64,000 bases of DNA from Jiulongibacter sp024742395 (GTDB lineage: Bacteria; Bacteroidota; Bacteroidia; Cytophagales; Spirosomataceae): positions 930,001 to 994,000 of the forward strand of contig OZ252236.1 of NCBI GenBank assembly GCA_965249455.1, in the 5' to 3' direction. Both the position numbers and the translations under genes were made by a program. This document shows positions 7,953 to 15,584 of this stretch, one piece after another. Positions within the stretch are counted from its first letter, which is position 1, and each line of letters opens with the position of its first letter. The notes beneath the pieces were generated by a model. That model was not told the DNA's origin, did not search any database, and worked only from the letters and a program-made list of their open reading frames with translations.

Positions 7953-10799
7953 ATGAAGAAGATTTTATTTGCAATTATTACTTTCACTTTCCTGTTTCAG
8001 GTCAATAAAGCTTATGCGACCCACTTAAGGGCGGGTGAAATAACAGCTGTCAGAATTTCTAACACCTCTCTGGCATATCGGGTGGTTCTTACCACATACA
8101 CAGATGAAATAAATGGCCGAAGTGCCAATGAAGCCCAGGAGGACGTTGATTTCTTTCCGGGTTTTGTGAATAATGGTGTGGTAAGTTATAAAGTCAAGCG
8201 AAAGGAAAAGATTCTGATCAGCCCTTCTACCGTAAGAAATACCTACGAAACGATAGTTACTTTTCCAGGGCCCGGTATTTACAAAGTAAGCTGTGGGATT
8301 CCGAACAGAAACGAAGCCACCATAAATTTACCGCAGCCTTCTGACAACATTACCTTCTTTGTGCAAACCACCTTGGTTATTAATGCAGCTTTTGGTTTAA
8401 ACAGTACTCCTGTGCTGCTTAATATACCTGTAGATTCTGCCGCAGTAGGGGTAAAGTTTATACATAACCCCGGTGCTTTTGATATTGATGGCGATAGCCT
8501 TTCCTATAAACTGACTATTCCCAGAGAAGACCGTCAGGAAGCGAATGGTATTGGTGCTCCTATTGAGGGTTACAGAGACCCAAGCACGGTAGGTACGGCA
8601 CCCATAAGAAATGAAGATGATACCGGACCGGCTACTTTCAGGATTAATCCCCGAACGGGGGACCTGATTTGGGATGCACCGCAAAAGGCGGGTCAGTATA
8701 ACGTGGCTTTTATTATAGAAGAATGGCGAAAGGCCCCTGATGGTAATTTTGTGCGGATAGGCGAAATAGTCAGAGATATGCAGATTATTGTGGTAGAAAC
8801 CGATAATAACCGGCCGGAGATTGCCGTACCGGCAGACCTCTGTATTGAGGCAGGAGAACTTCTGGAATTTAAAGTTACCGGAACCGATGAAGATACAGAT
8901 CAAGGCATAAAACTGACTAGTTCTGGCGGTGTTTATAACAGAGACCCTAGTGGAGCTTTTCAGCAGTTTGTAGCTAATAAAGCAGCTAGTTTCAGTGCAC
9001 CTGCAGCCTCTCGTCCATCGCCTGTGGTTGGTACTTTTACTTGGTTAACCAATTGCGACCATGTACGTGAACAATCATACGATGTTTTATTTAAAGTAGA
9101 AGATGCCCCCGGCAGGTTTGTGACCCAGCTGGTAGATATACAAACCGTCAAGATTAATGTGAACCCCCCCAGGCCTAAAGGGCTGACTGGTGTAGAAATC
9201 GAAAATGGAGTACGGCTTTCTTGGGCACCTTATGCCAATTGCGTTAGAGGAGGGAAAATCTATATTTATAGAAAAGAAGGCTGCAGTGGTTTAAACCCAG
9301 GTCAATGCCAGCAAGGTATACCTGAGTCATGGAAATATCAAAAAATTGGAGAAGTGGGCCTAACGGATACTTCTTTTGTGGATACCGGAGCTTCTAATGG
9401 TCAGATTTACTCTTACAGATTGGTCTCTGATGTGGAAGTATCAGACTTTAATACCATGCTAAGTGCTCCGTCTACAGAATTTTGTATAGGCTCAGAGCTG
9501 CCCAAGCGTGTGCCTGTAATTACGAATGTAACCATTGAAAATACTGATAAGGCAGCAGGAGAAATATTAGTGAAGTGGTCTACTCCTATAGATCTTGACA
9601 CCTCGGTATATGCAGGCCCGTATTCGTATAAATTGTTAAGAACTACGGGGATTGGCGGAGATAGCTTTGAGGAAATCTACAACGTGACTACCCTTCTGGA
9701 TGGCTCTGCAGACACTTTGTACATAGATAAGGGGCTGAATACTGCAGATCAGGTGTATAAATATAAGGTAGCTTTCTACTATGAAGGAAACAAACTAATG
9801 GGCGAGGCACCTGCGGCTTCATCTGTGAGACTTACCGGTACACCAGACGATAGAGAAATTCATTTGTTTTGGGAGGCCAATACTCCTTGGACCAATGACA
9901 ATCAGACACATGTGGTATATAGAGAAGATAAGAATAATCCGGGCGTTTTTAATATCATCGCTGAAATAGGCGTGGTGGGGCCAAATACCTATGAGTTTAT
10001 TGATAATGGGGCAGACACCTATCTGGCTGATGGCGATCAATCTATCACCTTAGAGAATAATGTGGAATATTGTTACAAAGTAGAAACCGTGGGTAGTTAT
10101 GCCAATGAAGCTATAATGTTTGGGCTCTTACGAAATTTCTCTCAACAGTTTTGTTTAACTCCGGCAGATAGAACACCGCCATGTGCTTTGCAAATGAATC
10201 TGTCAAATATTGGCTGTGAGTCTGCACAGCAGTCTGATTTCTGTGGGCAAGATGCCTTTACCAATACACTTTCTTGGAGTAATCCTTCTCAAACATGCCG
10301 AACAGACATTATTCGATACAATATTTATTATACCCGCCGGCCTGAGGGGAATTTTGAACAGGTGGGTTTTGCTGATGGAAAGGCTACGAGTTTTGCTCAC
10401 AAGAAAAACACTAAAGAGGGTTTTGCGGGTTGTTATTATGTGACAGCGGTGAGTATTCTGGAAGTAGAAAGTGAGCCGAGCAATATTATTTGTGCCGATA
10501 ACTGCGATAAAATCTCTTTCCCGAATGTATTTTCCCCCAATGGAGACGGAGTAAATGATACCTTTGAGCCGATGGATTGTCCGGCTTTTATTAAGTCTAT
10601 TGATTATCAAATTTACAACAGGCAAGGACTTTTGGTAGCAGAAGGCGAAGGCGAAAAGCTTAGCTGGGATGGCAAAGCTTTAAATGGAAATGAGGTCTCA
10701 GTAGGTACTTATTATTATCTTATCAATGTCCAGTTTAACAGACTGGAAGAAAACTCCGAAATCAATACTTATAAAGGTTGGTTTGATTTGGTAAGGTAA
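7953..10799 (+). CDS. Secreted multidomain protein with fibronectin-type domains and C-terminal T9SS type B/gliding-motility sorting domain
   Basis: 948 residues. Signal peptide 1-22, followed by ATHLRAGEI, a start I associate with large Bacteroidota surface proteins. Residues about 145-400 form Ig/cadherin-like beta domains (aspartate-rich loops such as DIDGDSLSY). Three fibronectin-III-like modules follow from about 404 to 735. The last ~95 residues begin FPNVFSPNGDGVNDTF (about 855), the hallmark of the CHU_C/gliding-motility C-terminal domain recognised by the type IX system. Probably exported by T9SS to the surface as an adhesin or structural protein; no enzymatic motif seen. It sits alone on the plus strand. 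Confidence 0.88.
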   Translation: MKKILFAIITFTFLFQVNKAYATHLRAGEITAVRISNTSLAYRVVLTTYTDEINGRSANEAQEDVDFFPGFVNNGVVSYKVKRKEKILISPSTVRNTYETIVTFPGPGIYKVSCGIPNRNEATINLPQPSDNITFFVQTTLVINAAFGLNSTPVLLNIPVDSAAVGVKFIHNPGAFDIDGDSLSYKLTIPREDRQEANGIGAPIEGYRDPSTVGTAPIRNEDDTGPATFRINPRTGDLIWDAPQKAGQYNVAFIIEEWRKAPDGNFVRIGEIVRDMQIIVVETDNNRPEIAVPADLCIEAGELLEFKVTGTDEDTDQGIKLTSSGGVYNRDPSGAFQQFVANKAASFSAPAASRPSPVVGTFTWLTNCDHVREQSYDVLFKVEDAPGRFVTQLVDIQTVKINVNPPRPKGLTGVEIENGVRLSWAPYANCVRGGKIYIYRKEGCSGLNPGQCQQGIPESWKYQKIGEVGLTDTSFVDTGASNGQIYSYRLVSDVEVSDFNTMLSAPSTEFCIGSELPKRVPVITNVTIENTDKAAGEILVKWSTPIDLDTSVYAGPYSYKLLRTTGIGGDSFEEIYNVTTLLDGSADTLYIDKGLNTADQVYKYKVAFYYEGNKLMGEAPAASSVRLTGTPDDREIHLFWEANTPWTNDNQTHVVYREDKNNPGVFNIIAEIGVVGPNTYEFIDNGADTYLADGDQSITLENNVEYCYKVETVGSYANEAIMFGLLRNFSQQFCLTPADRTPPCALQMNLSNIGCESAQQSDFCGQDAFTNTLSWSNPSQTCRTDIIRYNIYYTRRPEGNFEQVGFADGKATSFAHKKNTKEGFAGCYYVTAVSILEVESEPSNIICADNCDKISFPNVFSPNGDGVNDTFEPMDCPAFIKSIDYQIYNRQGLLVAEGEGEKLSWDGKALNGNEVSVGTYYYLINVQFNRLEENSEINTYKGWFDLVR

Positions 10800-10839
10800 T
10801 GAAGAAGTCTGCTGGGAGTTTCCGGCAAACTTCTTCATT
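10798..10839 (+). terminator. Hairpin at the 3' end of the T9SS cargo gene
   Basis: Perfect 11-bp arms AATGAAGAAGT (10798-10808) and ACTTCTTCATT (10829-10839) overlap the stop codon, with a GC-containing inner stem. There is only a weak T tract, so termination is probable rather than certain. Confidence 0.5.
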
Positions 10840-10854
10840 GTATTACTTCTTGGC

Positions 10855-10919
10855 TTCTCCTTCTTTCAGAGTGTCTGTAAGGCACTCTGAACCTGGACAG
10901 TTTTTCACTCTGGTTTCTT
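10855..10919. repeat. 65-bp direct repeat with hairpin core, copy 1
   Basis: By eye it matches 12988-13052 at 61 of 65 positions in the same orientation. The core is a perfect 9-bp stem, TTCAGAGTG (10865-10873) with CACTCTGAA (10883-10891), around a 9-nt loop. Its right edge is exactly where homology to the neighbouring lipoprotein pseudogene begins. Confidence 0.85.
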
Positions 10920-11336
10920 TCCTCCAGAAAAAGCGGAATATGAAAATTCCTCAAGTTCTCTATGTGGGTAAGTCGAGGCTATCTTCTAGACAGTTTACGA
11001 CAGATAGTTTTTTTAGATTTTTGAAATACTCAATACCTGTCAAGTCTTTGGTGATATAATTCTTAGCCAGAGTACAAGAATTAACACCAAGCTCCGTAAT
11101 TTTAAAAGCATCACTCATTAGTATTTTGCCGTTAAATTCGCTCTCAGAATCAAATTTCCAATCTATAAGCTGAATTCAAATGAAGGGTCTGGTATAGAAA
11201 CATATTTCGCTGAATAATCAAGGGGTGAAGAAGTAAATACTTCTGCACATCCAAGAGGTAAGTCACTTTCTACCACTGTTTCTTTGCAGGAGAAGAGGGA
11301 AAGAGCCATTAAGGAAAAAATGTGTAAGTGTTTCAT
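10920..11336 (-). pseudogene. Truncated, frameshifted copy of the LRR lipoprotein gene
   Basis: Closely matches the intact gene at 11376-12059. The first ~55 codons read normally (lipoprotein signal with LFSC, then ESDLPLGCAE), but one missing base near 11172 relative to the intact copy creates TAG at 11163-11165. Two small deletions near 10965 shift the frame again. About 90 C-terminal codons are absent: similarity stops at 10920, where the 65-bp repeat starts. A non-functional remnant, probably from tandem duplication followed by recombination at the repeat. Confidence 0.85.
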
Positions 11337-11375
11337 TGAAATTTCACCCTTCACGTGATGCGTGAAGGGCGAGTT

Positions 11376-12059
11376 TTATTTTTGACAAATTTTGTAAGTC
11401 ACTTCTTGATTGGTTCCTAACAAAACTGAGTTACTATTAATTAACTTTTCTTTTTGCTCTTTACTTGAAATGAAAATTGTCGTAAGTGGTATGCTACTTA
11501 TAAGAACTTTCTGCAGATTAGGGAACCCAGAAATATCAATTTCTTTCATCCAAACCACTGTTATCCCTAAACTTTTGAGTTTATCACTTGGGCTTAGTTT
11601 CAAATAACTTAAGGTTTTGTCTAAATCGTAAGAACCACCTCCTCCAGAAAAAGCGGAATATGAAAATTCCTCAAGTTCTCTATTGTGAGTTAAGTCGAGG
11701 CTATCTTCTAAACAGTTTACGACAGATAGTTTTTTTAGATTTTTGAAATACTCAATACCTGTCAAGTCTTTGGTGATATAATTCTTATCCAGAGTATAAG
11801 AATTAACACCAAGCTCCGTAATTTTAAAAGCATCACTCATTAGTATTTTGCCGTTAAATTCGCCCTCAGAATCATATTTCCAATCTACAAGCCATCTTTC
11901 AAATAAAGGGTCTGGTATAGAAACATATTTCGCTGAATAATCAAGGGGAGAAGAAGTAAACTCTTCTGCACATCCAAGAGGCAAGTCACTTTCTACCGCT
12001 GCTTCTTTGCAGGAGAAGAGGGAAAGAGCCATTAAGGAAAAATTGAGTAAGTGTTTCAT
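11376..12059 (-). CDS. Leucine-rich-repeat lipoprotein, copy B
   Basis: 227 residues from the ATG at 12059 (MKHLLNFSLMALSLFSC); six codons further upstream is another ATG that would spoil the signal peptide. Lipobox LFSC with acylated Cys17, then an acidic mature start. The segment SIPDPLFERWLVDWKYDSEG, then DLTGIEYFKNLKKL, is the lead-in and first repeat of the short internalin-like LRR found in Bacteroidota surface proteins. About four irregular repeats follow and there is no C-terminal sorting domain. Outer-membrane or surface location is expected; function unknown. Lies between paralogue C and pseudogene A, all on the minus strand, with a hairpin in each gap. Confidence 0.75.
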   Translation of the reverse strand: MKHLLNFSLMALSLFSCKEAAVESDLPLGCAEEFTSSPLDYSAKYVSIPDPLFERWLVDWKYDSEGEFNGKILMSDAFKITELGVNSYTLDKNYITKDLTGIEYFKNLKKLSVVNCLEDSLDLTHNRELEEFSYSAFSGGGGSYDLDKTLSYLKLSPSDKLKSLGITVVWMKEIDISGFPNLQKVLISSIPLTTIFISSKEQKEKLINSNSVLLGTNQEVTYKICQK

Positions 12060-12098
12060 TGAAATTTCACCCTTCACGCATTACGAGAAGGGTGAGTT

Positions 12099-12788
12099 TT
12101 ATTTTTTACAGATTTTGTATGTCACTACTTGATTATTTCCTATCAGGACCGTATTTGTATTAACTAGTCGTTCTTTTTGGTCCTTACTTCTCACATAGAC
12201 TGTGTTAAGTGGTACGCTACCTATCAAAATCTCCTCTAAATTTGGAAAGCCAGAGATGTCAATTTCATTCATCCATACCATTACTAATTCCAACTTTTTC
12301 AAGGCAGTACTTGGGTTTATTTTTAGGTGTTTTAAAGCTTGGTCTCTGTCGAAAGAGCCACCTCCACCCCAGAACGCAAAAAAGGTTAAACCGGTAAGCT
12401 TTGGATTGTGCGTTAAATCTAAGCTATCCTCAAGACAATTCAGAATAGTAAGGTTTTCTAGATTTTTCAAATATTCAATGCCTGTTAAGTCTCTGATAAT
12501 GTATTCCTTAGAAGCACTTACTGAATTAACTCCTAACTCTTTAACTTTAAGAACATCTGCCATAAGAATTTTTCCGTTTACTTCCCCATCGCTATCTAGC
12601 TTTTGATCAACCAAGCTAAATTCAAATGAAGGGTCGGGTATGACAACATATTTCGCTGAATAATCAAGGGTAGAAGAAGTAAACTTTTCTACACATCCAA
12701 GAGGTAAGTCACTTTCTACCGCTGCTTCTTTGCAGGAGAAGAGGTTGAGGGTAAGGGTAAGTAATATTAATGTTATACTGTTTTTCAT
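12099..12788 (-). CDS. Leucine-rich-repeat lipoprotein, copy C
   Basis: 229 residues, paralogue of the gene at 11376. Signal peptide MKNSITLILLTLTLNLFSC, with a hydrophobic core different from copy B, while the mature start CKEAAVESDLPLGC is nearly the same. LRR-type stretches DLTGIEYLKNLENL and DISGFPNLEEIL are visible, with a glycine run (WGGGGSF) midway. First of the three tandem copies in transcription order. The 60-codon remnant upstream ends 6 bp before its ATG, so it may once have been the second gene of an operon. Function unknown; probably surface-attached. Confidence 0.75.
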   Translation of the reverse strand: MKNSITLILLTLTLNLFSCKEAAVESDLPLGCVEKFTSSTLDYSAKYVVIPDPSFEFSLVDQKLDSDGEVNGKILMADVLKVKELGVNSVSASKEYIIRDLTGIEYLKNLENLTILNCLEDSLDLTHNPKLTGLTFFAFWGGGGSFDRDQALKHLKINPSTALKKLELVMVWMNEIDISGFPNLEEILIGSVPLNTVYVRSKDQKERLVNTNTVLIGNNQVVTYKICKK

Positions 12789-12794
12789 GATTCT

Positions 12795-12998
12795 TTATTT
12801 AATTAAGATTCTTTGAGTTTCTTCTTTGTCTCCCATAATAACTTTGGCATAAACTTTTTCACCAGCACCTATGTGTTTGGGAATGGAGATATTGTAATTC
12901 CAATTACCCTCTCCAATACTATGCTCTTCTATTTTGTCTAGTTGCACTCCATTTTCTCTCAGTAAAATGATGGTCACCTTTTCTTCTTTCTCCTTCTT
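12795..12998 (-). pseudogene. C-terminal remnant of a secreted protein, cut by the 65-bp repeat
   Basis: An open frame runs from just inside the repeat (in-frame TGA at 13001-12999) to TAA at 12795. The readable part (VTIILLRENGVQ, EGNWNYNISIP, GEKVYAKV) resembles the end of a Kre9/KNH-like beta domain of secreted proteins; this is a pattern impression, not a verified hit. The only possible start is GTG at 12977 and no signal peptide remains, so it reads as a 3' gene fragment whose 5' part was lost at the repeat boundary. Confidence 0.55.
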
Positions 12999-13052
12999 TC
13001 AGAGTGTCCGTCAGGCACTCTGAACCTGCACAGTATTTCACTCTGGTTTCTT
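12988..13052. repeat. 65-bp direct repeat with hairpin core, copy 2
   Basis: Same orientation as 10855-10919, four mismatches by eye. The perfect 9-bp stem TTCAGAGTG (12998-13006)/CACTCTGAA (13016-13024) is retained, while two of the four differences fall in the loop. It abuts the truncated gene remnant on its left. Confidence 0.85.
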
Positions 13053-13158
13053 CACAAAGTTCCATACCTGTTCTGACAAAAAAGTTGCGAAACCGCAAGA
13101 TTTGAAAAAATAGTGGAAATATTATTTTGCGGTCTATCTATATCGAGAAACTTCAGTA

Positions 13159-13166
13159 TATATTTG
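13159..13166 (+). promoter_or_regulatory. -7 element before the Crp-like pseudogene
   Basis: TATATTTG fits TAnnTTTG and lies 23 bp before the ATG at 13189. About 60 bp further upstream is a dyad TTGCG-AAAC-CGCAA (13085-13098) that could be an old operator. Confidence 0.4.
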
Positions 13167-13188
13167 TATATCAGACTTTTACTCATCC

Positions 13189-13769
13189 ATGCTTCAAAAA
13201 TTAATAACAGGTATTCAGGAGGTGTTTCCCATGAATGCTTCACTGGCAAATGAATTCAGTTCATTTTTTACAAAAAGCGAATATCCGAAACGTGCACTTA
13301 TAGTGCAGCCGGGTATGCTGAATCAAAAACTTTTTTTCTTAGAAACGGGGCTCTTAAGGGAGTATTATGTCTTTGATGGCGAAGATGAAAGCACGAATGA
13401 GCGGGAGGTTACTGCCGGGTTTAGTCATGAAGGGCAGTTTACTTTTACCACCATACCTTTTCTAAGCGGTGAGCCCTCCAGACGGTATATCCAAACCATA
13501 GAGCCTACCATAGTTATACGATTAGTTATCAAAGCATAAAAAGTTTTGTGGCAAAGCACCATTCAGTTTCTTTATGGCTAAATGTTCTTTATGAGCAGCG
13601 TCTGATCAGATGCGAAACCCGTATGCGTATTGGGCAAGCCAGAACTGCCGAGGATGCTTACAAACTATTTAGGAAGCATTTTGGGCTCATAGCCGGGCGA
13701 ATTCCGGATAAATTTGTGGCTTCTTACTTGAATATAAGTACAGGTACTTTAAGCAGGTTCAGATCATGA
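13189..13769 (+). pseudogene. Crp/Fnr-family transcriptional regulator with a one-base frameshift
   Basis: Two frames join into one 193-residue protein. Residues 1-~112 are a cyclic-nucleotide-binding-like beta barrel (FLETGLLREYYV, HEGQFTFTTIPFLSGEPSRR), ending at a premature TAA (13537-13539). From 13524 the next frame continues the expected helix (SYQSIKSFVAKHH) and a C-terminal helix-turn-helix (FVASYLNISTGTLSRFR). One base is missing near 13522-13524. The DNA-binding part has no start of its own in the right place. Either a recent pseudogene or a sequencing error; the family match is clear on both sides of the break. Confidence 0.85.
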
Positions 13770-13805
13770 AAAAAGCCACACTCATTTGGGTATGGCTTCT
13801 TTTTC
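13769..13805. terminator. Shared terminator between the Crp-like pseudogene and the thiolase gene
   Basis: AAAAAAGCCA and TGGCTTCTTTTT arms enclose a partly paired loop. A and T tracts on both sides suit two convergent transcripts. Confidence 0.7.
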
Positions 13806-13824
13806 TAAAAAACAGTTTCAATGC

Positions 13825-15003
13825 TTATTTCAGCAATTCATAAATGCCTGCCACACCCTGGCCACCGCCTACACAGGCCGTAACCATGCCGTATTTCTGT
13901 TTTCTTCTTCTCATTTCATTGAAAAGCTGAATAGACAATCTGGCTCCAGTAGAGCCTAAGGCATGACCCAGTGCAATAGCCCCACCGTTTGGGTTTAAAA
14001 TGCTTTTATCTATACCCAGTTCATTCACTACCGCCAATGCCTGTGCCGCAAAGGCTTCGTTAAGCTCTATCTGCTCTATATCTTTAAGTTTCAGGTTGGC
14101 CTGTTCTAAGGCTTTAGGAACTGCATAAACGGGTCCAATTCCCATGATTCTAGGGTCGCACCCTGCCACAGCGTAGGAGAGCATTTGTGCCACGGGTTCA
14201 AGGTTTAATTCTTTCACCATTTTTTCAGACATAACAATTACAAAACCTGCTCCATCTGAAGTTTGGGAAGAGTTTCCTGCAGTAACAGAGCCACCTGCCG
14301 CAAAAACCGGTCGTAATTTAGCCAGAGCCTCAACGGAAGTTCCGGCTCTGGGTCCTTCGTCTTTCTTAACCACGTATTCTCTGGTTTTCTTTTTGCCGCT
14401 GTTTTCGTCAAAATAGGTTTCTTTCACAGAAACGGGGACAATCTCCTCATCAAATAAGCCATCTGCCTGAGCTTTTAAAGCTTTCATGTGAGATTGATAT
14501 GAAAACTCATCCTGATCTTCTCTGGATATTTTAAAATCTTGAGCTACTTGTTCTGCGGTTAAACCCATTCCCAAATAGTAATCGGGGTTATTCTGGGCAA
14601 TGTCATAATTTAAGGCCGTCTTATAACCCATGGTAGGCACTAAAGACATGGACTCTGTACCACCGGCAATGATACACTCTGCCATCCCTGCATTAATTTT
14701 GGCAGCAGCCATGGCAATGGTTTCAATGCCCGAGCCGCAATACCTGTTCACTGTTACACCAGGCACTACTTTTCCCATAGAAAGCAAAGCGATATACCGG
14801 GCCATTTGCATACCTTGTTCGGCCTCTGGTACGGCATTACCTACAATCAGGTCGTCTACTCTGGCCGGATCAAGTTCAGGTACCTGCGAAAGTAGATATT
14901 TGATATTTTCTGCAGCCAGATCATCTGGTCTGGTAAATCTAAATCCCCCTCTGCCAGCTTTACCAACGGCAGTTCTAAATCCTTTTACTATATATGCGTT
15001 CAT
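13825..15003 (-). CDS. fadA: Acetyl-CoA acyltransferase (3-ketoacyl-CoA thiolase)
   Basis: 392-residue thiolase cleaving 3-ketoacyl-CoA in the last step of beta-oxidation. Nucleophile Cys89 in NRYCGSGIE; GGAIALGHALGSTGAR supplies the catalytic His; CVGGGQGVAG near the C-terminus holds the second active-site Cys. Length typical. It forms a functional pair with the bifunctional dehydrogenase/hydratase at 15585-17990, but a four-helix-bundle gene with heptamer repeats is inserted between them. The 15004-15023 gap is very short, so co-transcription through the insert is likely. Confidence 0.93.
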   Translation of the reverse strand: MNAYIVKGFRTAVGKAGRGGFRFTRPDDLAAENIKYLLSQVPELDPARVDDLIVGNAVPEAEQGMQMARYIALLSMGKVVPGVTVNRYCGSGIETIAMAAAKINAGMAECIIAGGTESMSLVPTMGYKTALNYDIAQNNPDYYLGMGLTAEQVAQDFKISREDQDEFSYQSHMKALKAQADGLFDEEIVPVSVKETYFDENSGKKKTREYVVKKDEGPRAGTSVEALAKLRPVFAAGGSVTAGNSSQTSDGAGFVIVMSEKMVKELNLEPVAQMLSYAVAGCDPRIMGIGPVYAVPKALEQANLKLKDIEQIELNEAFAAQALAVVNELGIDKSILNPNGGAIALGHALGSTGARLSIQLFNEMRRRKQKYGMVTACVGGGQGVAGIYELLK

Positions 15004-15023
15004 TGTTTTAAAATTTATATGTT

Positions 15024-15058
15024 TAGACTAGAGAAATGAGACAAGAGACAAAAGACTT
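15024..15058. repeat. Heptamer repeat array, left (five units, AGAC orientation)
   Basis: Five 7-bp units: TAGACTA, GAGAAAT, GAGACAA, GAGACAA, AAGACTT. They are the reverse complement of the NNGTCTY units at 15484-15553. The array encodes the last residues and stop of the S23-like gene. Confidence 0.75.
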
Positions 15059-15429
15059 AATCTGGTTACGCTTAACTTTTTCTCGAAGGCGAAAATCATT
15101 TTCTGTAATTCAGCCATTACGCCTATTAAATTAGTAAAAGCTTCCTTTTCAATGTTTCCCTCAAATAACTCAAAGGAAATGATCAATTGAGTCTCTAATT
15201 CATAGGCAGAAGAAAGTGCAATTTTTAGAAATCTTGCAAAATCTTTGTTTGTACCTCTTCCTGAGCCTTCTGCAATATTGGATGAAATAGAAATGGCTGA
15301 CCTCCTCATTTGAGAAATAAGGCCGAACCTTTCGCTCTCAGGTAGTTTTGAGGTCAATTTATATACATCAATTGTTAAACTTTTAGCTCTCTGCCAAATA
15401 ATTAATTCACGAAAATTATGTGTAGCCAT
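15028..15429 (-). CDS. Four-helix-bundle protein, S23/23S rRNA intervening-sequence (IVP) family
   Basis: 133 residues. Family signatures: N-terminal FRELIIWQRAKSLTIDVY, the LISQMRRSAISISSNIAEGSGR core (residues ~38-59), and FLKIALSSAYELETQL. The family (homologous to Avd of diversity-generating retroelements) forms small helical, basic, nucleic-acid-associated proteins; its cellular role is unclear. The last ~11 residues (LSLLSLVSFL) are encoded by heptamer repeats, so the C-terminus looks captured from flanking repeat DNA. It sits between the two beta-oxidation genes with no metabolic link to them, as expected of a mobile cassette. Confidence 0.88.
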   Translation of the reverse strand: MATHNFRELIIWQRAKSLTIDVYKLTSKLPESERFGLISQMRRSAISISSNIAEGSGRGTNKDFARFLKIALSSAYELETQLIISFELFEGNIEKEAFTNLIGVMAELQKMIFAFEKKLSVTRLSLLSLVSFL

Positions 15430-15483
15430 ATCTGAAAAAGTATAATAAAATTACAGTGTCTTCTATCTAAAATCACGAGTCCA

Positions 15484-15553
15484 AAGTCTTTAGTCTTATG
15501 TCTCAAATCTCTTGTCTCAAATCTCTTGTCTTATGTCTAGTGTCTTAAATCTC
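15484..15553. repeat. Heptamer repeat array, right (ten units, GTCT orientation)
   Basis: Ten consecutive 7-bp units of form NNRTCTN: AAGTCTT, TAGTCTT, ATGTCTC, AAATCTC, TTGTCTC, AAATCTC, TTGTCTT, ATGTCTA, GTGTCTT, AAATCTC, with a degenerate GAGTCCA just before. Inverted relative to the array at 15024-15058; the best 35-bp alignment of the two agrees at about 28 positions by eye. Confidence 0.8.
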
Positions 15554-15584
15554 CGGTCAAATCCAACCTCCCAAAAAAGAAAAA

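Noticed and set aside
8397..8903. 168-codon minus-strand frame inside the T9SS cargo gene
   Set aside because: Shadow of a long, clearly coding plus-strand gene; no motif in the translation.
10799..11059. 86-codon plus-strand frame after the T9SS cargo gene
   Set aside because: It runs through the 65-bp repeat and the antisense of the lipoprotein pseudogene; no start context or family match.
12202..12606. 134-codon plus-strand frame antisense to lipoprotein copy C
   Set aside because: The minus-strand frame has a lipoprotein signal and paralogues; the antisense frame has neither.
10855..13052. Composite transposon or insertion sequence
   Set aside because: No transposase frame between or beside the repeats; the repeats are direct, 65 bp, and without clear target duplications.
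13548..13769. Separate small DNA-binding protein
   Set aside because: It is the frameshifted second half of the Crp/Fnr-type regulator; the first ~8 codons in its frame lie upstream of its apparent start and continue the family alignment.
15484..15553. Possible CRISPR array
   Set aside because: Units are 7 bp without spacers; it is a tandem heptamer repeat, not repeat-spacer DNA, and there are no cas genes.
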